IMG/VR virus record: IMGVR_UViG_3300018411_000007 | Span: 1 to 41,179 of that record | Length of the DNA: 41,179 nucleotides | Direction: 5' to 3' (one strand) | Source of the DNA: a virus | Shown here: piece after piece, positions 36,691 through 41,179 of the stretch | Layout: every line of letters starts with the position of its first letter | Numbering within the stretch: the stretch's first letter is position 1 | Notes under the pieces: generated by a model | What the model was told of the DNA's origin: nothing | Database searches by the model: none | What the model saw: the letters and a program-made list of their open reading frames with translations, nothing else | Translations under genes and position numbers: made by a program

Positions 36691-38643
36691 TTGGAACTCA
36701 AAACATACTTCGCGCAAGATGCTGCTGGAAACATAATTTCATCAGCTATCGTCAACGTGTTCCTGCAAGGCACAACCACACTTGCTACCGGCTTGACTCG
36801 CGCTGATGGAACTCCACTTGAAAACCCATTCGCGGCGGATGGTGCTGGCCGTATCCAGTTTCGTGCCCCTGATGGATATTACGATATTCAGGTAAGTGCT
36901 GGATCAGGAATAATCCAGACATTGACGATCCAGTGCGTTGACTACTCTGAAGCAAAAAGCTCAGCAGAACAGGCGCAGAATTCCTTAAACAGCATTACCG
37001 GAATCAACACTAATTTTGAACAAAACTCACGCGAGCAGTGGCGTCGCAGTCTTGCTGAGGCAGGCTTAACACTTGTTGATGGTAGCTTTGAAGAAGGTGC
37101 CACCGTAAATAGCAAAACGGATGCGGTTTGGTATATCGCCGGAGGGCGGTGTTATACGTGGGATGCAGGTGGAGCTAAAACCGTACCTACTAAATCAACT
37201 CCTTCATCAACTGGCGGCGTTGGGTTGGGGGCGTGGGTTGATAAGAGTGGTAGTGCTACTGCATTCATTCAAGAGGGTACCGGTGCAGTCCCACGGACGG
37301 CTCAGGACAAAATGCGCGAGGAATACCCCAGTATTGCTGATTATGGCGCAGTAGGAGATGGCACGGATGATACCGCTGCATTTATACTCGCCCAAAATGC
37401 TCACCCTTTTATTGAAGTGCCAGCAGGATTCACCTGCAAAGTCCAAGCGGGGCTGCAATACTGGAAATTCTTCGGCAGAGGCTCTGTTTCGGAGCCAGGA
37501 CGAACTTGGTCATTAACAGCTCACCCGCAGACAACCCAACAAAATAAACACTATGTGGAAACTTTTGGCACCTATGAAGGCGCGGCTGGTCAGTCTATAT
37601 CTATCAACTCAGGTCTAGGGCAGGAAAAGGGCAACACGCCAATACTGGGGACCGACTCTCAGGGGTTGGCCCAAGTATATTCAGGCCGGGATCATGTCGG
37701 CCAGATAATATATGCGAAAGGTTTTATCCCTGACGTGCTTGATGCCACGACCGCGTATACGCTTAACACCTTGGGAAACGTAGCGGTATCCGGCCTTTAC
37801 GCATCAGGCAAGATTAAACCTGGAATGATCATAGATACGCAACACACCAATCCATGTACTGGGATAATCAAGTCGGTTGGTGGAAATACAATTGAGGTGG
37901 ATGCGTGGTGGCCCAAAGTAGGTGCCTCGCCAATAACTCCAGCCAATGGTGTTGGCGCAATCATTAATCCAAACAACAAGATTTTCGGCCAAAACGTGGT
38001 AGTGCAAACCACAGGTAATGGCGGCACCACTGGTGCCAAGAATTCTGTCGGTATTGAGGTCAACATTATCACCCCGGCGTCTGCCACGCCTATATCGGGG
38101 ACATATGGCTATGATCTTTCCGTGCTGAATGGAGGGTATCTTGACGTTGGGTATCAAATCTACGGCAAGCGAAACATCAGCTTTTACAGTAACAATGCGA
38201 CTGGCGGCGGTGGATACGGGTTCCGCTCAGTAGGCGACATTCGAGGGCTTTCCGTAGAAGATGCGATTACATCCCCAATAGATGTGATTCAAGCAGGGGT
38301 ATCGAAATTTTCTGTCAGTCCGCTTGGTTTGATTTCTTCTGCAGCTGGGGTTGATCTAAGCGCTGTGAAGTTTAGAAGCATCGGACCAAATAAAGTTGAC
38401 ATAAACCCTGTAAATGTAGGAACTGAACCAGCTAACGGGAGTTTTATATGGATTACGGGGTTCAACATCTCTGGCGGAGCGGAGGCATCTTTTGTCCTAG
38501 TTGTTAGGGATGGGGTGATCGACACGATCCTTAGCTCAGACGGAAGCGGACTTGGAATTACGTTTTCTGTTGTTAGAAGGCAGCTAAAAATTAAAACAAC
38601 GTCAGGCGTCTATCAATTCACTGGTATGCAATTCCTAACATAA
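36691..38643 (+). CDS. Tailspike with pectate-lyase-type beta-helix
   Basis: The product is 650 residues and starts with TTG after AGGTGA. Residues 1-82 (MELKTYFAQDAAGNIISSAI ... IRFRAPDGYYD-like) form a conserved N-terminal attachment domain found in podovirus and other spikes. Then comes a helical linker and at 211-231 EEYPSIADYGAVGDGTDDTA, the start of a right-handed beta-helix. Such proteins bind and often cleave capsule or O-antigen. It is inserted between the wedge and gpJ-like genes, in an unusual place, and the downstream 255 bases lack genes. The receptor cannot be deduced. Confidence 0.85.
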   Translation: MELKTYFAQDAAGNIISSAIVNVFLQGTTTLATGLTRADGTPLENPFAADGAGRIQFRAPDGYYDIQVSAGSGIIQTLTIQCVDYSEAKSSAEQAQNSLNSITGINTNFEQNSREQWRRSLAEAGLTLVDGSFEEGATVNSKTDAVWYIAGGRCYTWDAGGAKTVPTKSTPSSTGGVGLGAWVDKSGSATAFIQEGTGAVPRTAQDKMREEYPSIADYGAVGDGTDDTAAFILAQNAHPFIEVPAGFTCKVQAGLQYWKFFGRGSVSEPGRTWSLTAHPQTTQQNKHYVETFGTYEGAAGQSISINSGLGQEKGNTPILGTDSQGLAQVYSGRDHVGQIIYAKGFIPDVLDATTAYTLNTLGNVAVSGLYASGKIKPGMIIDTQHTNPCTGIIKSVGGNTIEVDAWWPKVGASPITPANGVGAIINPNNKIFGQNVVVQTTGNGGTTGAKNSVGIEVNIITPASATPISGTYGYDLSVLNGGYLDVGYQIYGKRNISFYSNNATGGGGYGFRSVGDIRGLSVEDAITSPIDVIQAGVSKFSVSPLGLISSAAGVDLSAVKFRSIGPNKVDINPVNVGTEPANGSFIWITGFNISGGAEASFVLVVRDGVIDTILSSDGSGLGITFSVVRRQLKIKTTSGVYQFTGMQFLT

Positions 38644-38898
38644 ACAGCGGAGATAGAATTACGACATACCACTGCCGCGCCTTGCCAACCCACTTCAGTT
38701 CGATGTGGGTTGGCCATAAATGCCCTTAACCAGAGCACCAACCCGATGTTGCAGCCCTGCTTCGGGGGGGGAAATGAATGCTTACTTATTGATGACAAGA
38801 GGCCAAAAATGGCATTCAGCACAATCCACATAAACTATGGACTGCAAGCGCATGTCATCGCCATGTGATAAAATGATGAAAACATTATCGGGGGTGGA
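38644..38898. other. Gene-free gap after the tailspike
   Basis: No gene is seen in these 255 bases. GCCAACCCAC (38684-38693) pairs with GTGGGTTGGC (38705-38714), a perfect 10-bp stem with an 11-base loop and no T-run. A later CCCTGCTTCGGGGGGGG run resembles a decayed terminator. It may be the scar of the tailspike insertion. Confidence 0.6.
38866..38874 (+). promoter_or_regulatory. Extended -10 promoter before the gpJ-like gene
   Basis: TG-A-TAAAAT, 24 bases before the ATG. No obvious -35. Confidence 0.5.
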
Positions 38899-40065
38899 AT
38901 GGGTACGACAATCGATGAAACAGGTTTCCATCGCGACAGGTATCAGGATGTTCGCGAGGAGAATGCGCAGAGGTGGAATGATTCGTTTCCAGATATGGAC
39001 ACCAGCACACCTCGCGTGGCCGGTCGAATCATCTCTATCCAGTCAGCAATACATGACAACCTGAACGCAAAGGCTGAGTATGTCCTTAACTCATTCAGCC
39101 CGTTCACTGCTATAGGTGCGCAGTTATCAAACCTTGCACCATTGATGAACAAGCGTCGTCTGCCGCGCATCTTCAGCCAGGTGACACTGCAATTTAATGC
39201 TGGTAACAGCGGTGCTACTGTTCCTGATGGGACTATCGTTTCTTCATCACTGGATAAAACAAAAAAATTCGCCACTACTCAGGATTTGGTTATTGCTCCA
39301 AATGGAAATGGCGTAGTGCTTGCTGAGGCCATTGAGGCCAGCAATTTCAAGCCAGCAGCAGGGACAATGACGGTTCTTGAGTCTGGCGTATATGGCATTT
39401 CATCGGTAACAAATCCTAATGATGGGACTCTGGGGCGTGCGCGAGAAACCGACGCACAGTTGCGTTTCCGTATGCTGCAAACATCATCTGCGGCAAGCGG
39501 CACACCTGAAGGGATTTACACTGCGGTAAGTCAGGTTGATGGCGTAACTTATGCGTCATTACTTGAAAACTTCACCGATACAACTAACACCGCTGGGATG
39601 CCTCCCCACTCAATCATGCCCGTTGTCGATGGTGGTGATGATAATGAGGTGGCACTTGCCATTCTTGAGACCCGCGCCGCTGGCATCCAGTTCACTACTT
39701 CTGCAAACATCCCAGCGGCAACATGGGAAAGTGTTTCTGTAATCAACCCTGCTAACGGGCAATCAGTCATGGTCTGGTTTGTAAGGCCAACAAACACCAC
39801 AGCAGACATCGCCATTGATATAAGCACTGACGCAAACTTCCCCGCCGATGGGCAGCAGCTTATCAAGGATGAGGTGGTCAACTTCGTTAATGCCTGGCCG
39901 ATTGGCAAGGTGCTTTATGCCAGCAGGCTTTATACGCCTGTTAACCTGGTGCCTGGTGTTGACATAAACTCGGTGACGATTAACGGAACTGACCGCGTGA
40001 TCCTGACAGCATATCAACGCCTGAATATTACTGATGCAAACATCAGTATCACGGTGACGCCATGA
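38899..40065 (+). CDS. Baseplate wedge protein (gpJ-like)
   Basis: The product is 388 residues. The N-terminus has TPRVAGRIISIQSAIHDNLN; the core TDAQLRFRMLQTSSAASGTP, EGIYTAVSQVDGVTYASLLE and HSIMPVVDGGDDNEVALAIL match Baseplate_J/gp47. The protein forms the baseplate periphery carrying fibres. It overlaps the next gene by 4 bases. Confidence 0.9.
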   Translation: MGTTIDETGFHRDRYQDVREENAQRWNDSFPDMDTSTPRVAGRIISIQSAIHDNLNAKAEYVLNSFSPFTAIGAQLSNLAPLMNKRRLPRIFSQVTLQFNAGNSGATVPDGTIVSSSLDKTKKFATTQDLVIAPNGNGVVLAEAIEASNFKPAAGTMTVLESGVYGISSVTNPNDGTLGRARETDAQLRFRMLQTSSAASGTPEGIYTAVSQVDGVTYASLLENFTDTTNTAGMPPHSIMPVVDGGDDNEVALAILETRAAGIQFTTSANIPAATWESVSVINPANGQSVMVWFVRPTNTTADIAIDISTDANFPADGQQLIKDEVVNFVNAWPIGKVLYASRLYTPVNLVPGVDINSVTINGTDRVILTAYQRLNITDANISITVTP

Positions 40066-40712
40066 GCACGTTTTATCAGAAATATTCCCACGAGCTGATT
40101 GTTAACCAGTTGAGGGATTCGCCAAACTATATAGAAGTGATTCGGTTGCTTGCCGAGGATTTCGACGCAGTCAGCGACATATACGACTACATAGCGCAAA
40201 ACATCAACATCATGAATGCCGGAGGTGTATGGCTTGATTTGATTGGCGATATAGTCGGTGTCAGTCGTGTTTTTGATAAAGAGACTCAGCCTACATTTTT
40301 TGGATTCTCAGACCAGGCAAACGTTACAGGATTTGGTCAGGCCAGATTCAGGGAGCCAAATGATAAAACAACGGCATCATCAATCCTTAACGATGATGAT
40401 TACCGCGTGGTTATCATTGGGCAGATAGCCAGAAACTATGGTGATGTATCAGAGGTTGGTGTAGCAACATCAGTATTGAATATGACTCAGGCAGACCAGG
40501 TTCTGGTTTATCAGGGAAGTCCAGCAGAGTTCAATATCTACATCATCGGGCTGGTTAGTGATAACATTAAGTCTATACTGAACGGGTCGGACATCATACC
40601 AAGAGCTGCTGGCGTGAAGGTGAATTTGTTCTTTAGTGGTGACGGCAACATCTTCGGATTTGCTGACCAGCCAGGAATGAAAGGCTTTGGTGTTGGGCAT
40701 TTTATTAACTAA
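40062..40712 (+). CDS. DUF2612 baseplate protein (gpI-like position)
   Basis: The product is 216 residues. YIAQNINIMNAGGVWLDLIG then DIVGVSRVF, and LNDDDYRVVIIGQIARNYGD, match DUF2612, a baseplate family in place of gpI between gpJ and the fibre gene. FGFSDQANVTGFGQARF and FGFADQPGMKGFGVGHF are internal repeats of one motif, a fibre-attachment-like feature. Confidence 0.85.
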   Translation: MSTFYQKYSHELIVNQLRDSPNYIEVIRLLAEDFDAVSDIYDYIAQNINIMNAGGVWLDLIGDIVGVSRVFDKETQPTFFGFSDQANVTGFGQARFREPNDKTTASSILNDDDYRVVIIGQIARNYGDVSEVGVATSVLNMTQADQVLVYQGSPAEFNIYIIGLVSDNIKSILNGSDIIPRAAGVKVNLFFSGDGNIFGFADQPGMKGFGVGHFIN

Positions 40713-40723
40713 GAGGTGATCGC

Positions 40724-41179
40724 ATGGCTCTGCCAGCAGATTTCAGTAAAATTTTCGGCTCTACCGCCACTGGCGGATTAACGCCAATCGGTGATGTTAA
40801 CTATGCAAAGGGTTGGGAGTTTGTGGGGTCAAACCCACCAACGAAAAATGACTTCAGCTATCTGCAAAATTTATCAGACCTGAAATCTCAATGGCTATAT
40901 TCAAATAAGCTACAAAGAACAGACCCATTCGGAGATATCAAGTCGGATGGTGCGTCGGCAATATCGGCGGCTCTCTCAAACCTTGGTCTGAAATCTGCTT
41001 CCCAGCGTGATGTTGGAACGGGAACTAATCAAATCCCAGACATGAACTCATTTACTTCAGGCCCTGGCTGGATGAAATTTCCATCTGGTATAATTATTCA
41101 ATATGGGAATAAGATATCCAGTGATAGCGGTTCAGTTGCTGTTAGCTTCCCTATCCCTTTCCCGACACAATGCTTCGGA
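40724..41179 (+). CDS. Tail fibre protein, N-terminal part (continues at 1-279)
   Basis: ATG 40724 follows GAGGTGATCGC. This part encodes MALPADFSKIFGSTATGGLT, PIGDVNYAKGWEFVGSNPPT then KNDFSYLQNLSDLKSQWLYS, a common N-terminal baseplate-attachment segment of short enterophage fibres. The frame runs off the window end and continues at the window start; 116 codons precede the methionine at position 16 of the window. Confidence 0.85.
   Translation, partial: MALPADFSKIFGSTATGGLTPIGDVNYAKGWEFVGSNPPTKNDFSYLQNLSDLKSQWLYSNKLQRTDPFGDIKSDGASAISAALSNLGLKSASQRDVGTGTNQIPDMNSFTSGPGWMKFPSGIIIQYGNKISSDSGSVAVSFPIPFPTQCFG
41057..41179. repeat. Terminal direct repeat, right copy
   Basis: Identical to 1-123. 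Removing one copy gives a circular map of about 41,056 bp. Confidence 0.95.

Noticed and set aside
41057-41179. Genuine direct terminal repeat of the virion DNA
   Set aside because: The 123-base repeat lies within the coding part of the tail fibre gene, far from the terminase genes; an assembly overlap of a circular map is simpler.
1-41179. CRISPR array, retron, diversity-generating retroelement or insertion sequence
   Set aside because: No regularly spaced repeats, reverse transcriptase or transposase were seen.

Overview
The window is a nearly complete tailed-phage genome with a contractile (myovirus-type) tail. The first 123 bases (1-123) recur exactly as the last 123 (41057-41179) and the tail-fibre gene reads through the junction, so this is one circular or circularly permuted molecule of about 41,056 bp opened inside that gene. 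Lambdoid-type accessory families (Ead/Ea22-like, DUF551, TPGPW-type proteins), a tail-fibre/Tfa pair and sigma70-like promoters suggest an enterobacterial host; this is inference. No integrase, partition gene or full-length CI-type repressor was found, so the lifestyle is unclear.

Layout. (a) 822-7959, minus strand: recombination and replication (YqaJ/lambda-type exonuclease, RecT, VRR-NUC nuclease, SF2 helicase with a Cys-rich insert, a DnaB-N/RepA-like ATPase) plus small genes in overlapping cascades. (b) 7960-8235: divergent control region. (c) 8236-10993, plus: small early genes and the terminase subunits. (d) 11021-18632, mostly minus: a small HTH regulator with a perfect palindromic operator, a train of tiny overlapping ORFs, an XhlA-like membrane coiled-coil protein, an orphan DNA methyltransferase and SSB. 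Two tiny genes (14629-14924) run against it from a face-to-face promoter pair. (e) 18900-20133, plus: lysis genes (GH108 muramidase, a 35-residue membrane peptide overlapping two genes, holin-like protein, nested Rz/Rz1-like spanins). (f) About 20134-20744: long non-coding stretch with repeated long-stem inverted repeats, ending at a Tad2/DUF2829 homologue (candidate anti-Thoeris protein). (g) 21071-29945, plus: portal, Mu F-like protein, DUF2213 protease/scaffold, decoration protein, DUF2184 capsid, connector/terminator proteins, DUF3383 sheath and DUF3277 tube. (h) 30033-31373: cargo island (HNH-AP2 endonuclease, TM2 protein, DUF551 protein). (i) 31446-40712: tail chaperone with a -1 frameshift, tape measure, hub, spike, wedge, an inserted tailspike, gpJ-like and DUF2612 proteins. 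(j) 40724 through the junction to 716: tail fibre and Tfa.

Two regulatory patterns recur. Most early transcription units, on either strand, start with a GGTTGACA-type -35 box, often touching the preceding stop codon. Several gaps in the structural region carry extended -10 boxes (TG-n-TATAAT type). The most notable items are the structured region at 20134-20744, the Tad2-like gene beside it, the chaperone frameshift, the palindromic operator at 11593-11613, and a set of real genes shorter than 60 codons.
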